5,052 nucleotides of DNA. Origin: DATJGF01 sp035495315 (lineage in GTDB: Bacteria; Verrucomicrobiota; Verrucomicrobiia; Limisphaerales; UBA8199). Under the pieces are notes generated by a model. That model saw nothing but the letters and a program-made list of their open reading frames with translations, ran no database searches and had not been told where the DNA came from. A program made the position numbers and the translations under genes. Below are positions 4,908 through 5,052 of this stretch, piece after piece. Where the stretch lies: assembly GCA_035495315.1 (NCBI GenBank), contig DATJGF010000219.1, positions 1 through 5,052 on the forward strand, read 5' to 3'. Every line of letters starts with the position of its first letter. Position 1 is the stretch's first letter.

Positions 4908-5052
4908 TTACAACTCCTGCCACGCGAGAGGGTCGTAACCGCCCAGGGTGGTGAGATGAATCAAGCTTTCATCATAATGGAATCTGAAATTGCCGGTCAT
5001 CGTTGTCGTTTTGGTAATCGAGGCGCCGGTGAAGTCGTCAATTGACTTGCTG
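4908..5052 (-). CDS. C-terminus of a PilX-like pilus-associated protein (partial)
   Basis: The 3' end of a minus-strand gene entering from beyond the right edge; 47 codons are visible, ending with TAA at 4910-4908. The peptide contains DDFTGASITKTTTMTGNF followed by FHYDESL and ends GGYDPLAWQEL. The pattern Gly-Ala-x-x-x-K plus a Thr-rich strand, then GNFxFHYDE, is what I remember from the C-terminal repeat domain of PilX N-terminal-type and DUF7305 proteins, which accompany type IV pilus or type II secretion pseudopilins. In those proteins the region forms part of a beta-helix-like stack on the outside of the cell. The N-terminus, and with it any prepilin peptide, lies outside the window. 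The coding call is fairly firm because the composition is protein-like in this frame only; the family call is from memory. Confidence 0.75.
   Translation of the reverse strand, partial: SKSIDDFTGASITKTTTMTGNFRFHYDESLIHLTTLGGYDPLAWQEL

Noticed and set aside
4900..4949. ACCCTGG/CCAGGGT inverted repeat across the stop of the right-edge gene
   Set aside because: The loop is about 36 bases, the right arm is coding sequence, and 7-bp matches at this distance are expected by chance.

Overview
The window looks like chromosomal DNA of a Verrucomicrobiota bacterium, most likely of the soil/freshwater Pedosphaera/Limisphaera type. This rests on three things: a Tat-exported Gfo/Idh/MocA oxidoreductase next to a Tat-exported sugar-isomerase TIM barrel (a pairing common in Verrucomicrobiota and Planctomycetota), GC-rich double-hairpin repeats of a kind I recall from these genomes, and a pilin-associated C-terminus ending in WQEL. 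The assignment comes from memory of these families, not from a search.

Layout, left to right. Bases 71-373 (+) encode a small Tyr/His-rich lipoprotein. It converges, with a 6-base gap, on a run of three minus-strand genes. Read in transcription order these are a Gfo/Idh/MocA oxidoreductase (3833-2526), a xylose-isomerase-like TIM-barrel protein (2432-1530) and a lytic transglycosylase (1429-380). The gap between the first two holds a 7-base-period repeat (2444-2502). The gap between the last two holds two copies of a double-hairpin repeat facing each other (1358-1405 and 1482-1527). The left copy lies inside the formal N-terminus of the transglycosylase frame.

Divergent from the oxidoreductase is a complete tRNA-Gly(CCC) gene (3952-4025) with encoded CCA. 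Right of it lies a decayed stretch. It contains an XRE-type repressor gene that reads as one coherent 78-residue protein only if two extra bases are removed (4450-4212, minus), and a small membrane-protein gene interrupted by an in-frame TAG (from 4536, plus). The window ends inside the 3' end of a minus-strand gene (5052-4908) whose last 47 residues resemble the C-terminus of PilX-like pilus-associated proteins.

Functionally, the oxidoreductase and the TIM-barrel protein probably act together on sugars or sugar derivatives in the periplasm. The transglycosylase trims peptidoglycan and may be only loosely linked to them. I see no CRISPR array, transposase, toxin-antitoxin pair or defence system. 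The most informative non-genic signals are the covarying double-hairpin repeat pair, the heptamer array and the two-frameshift repressor. None of these amounts to a demonstrated new system.
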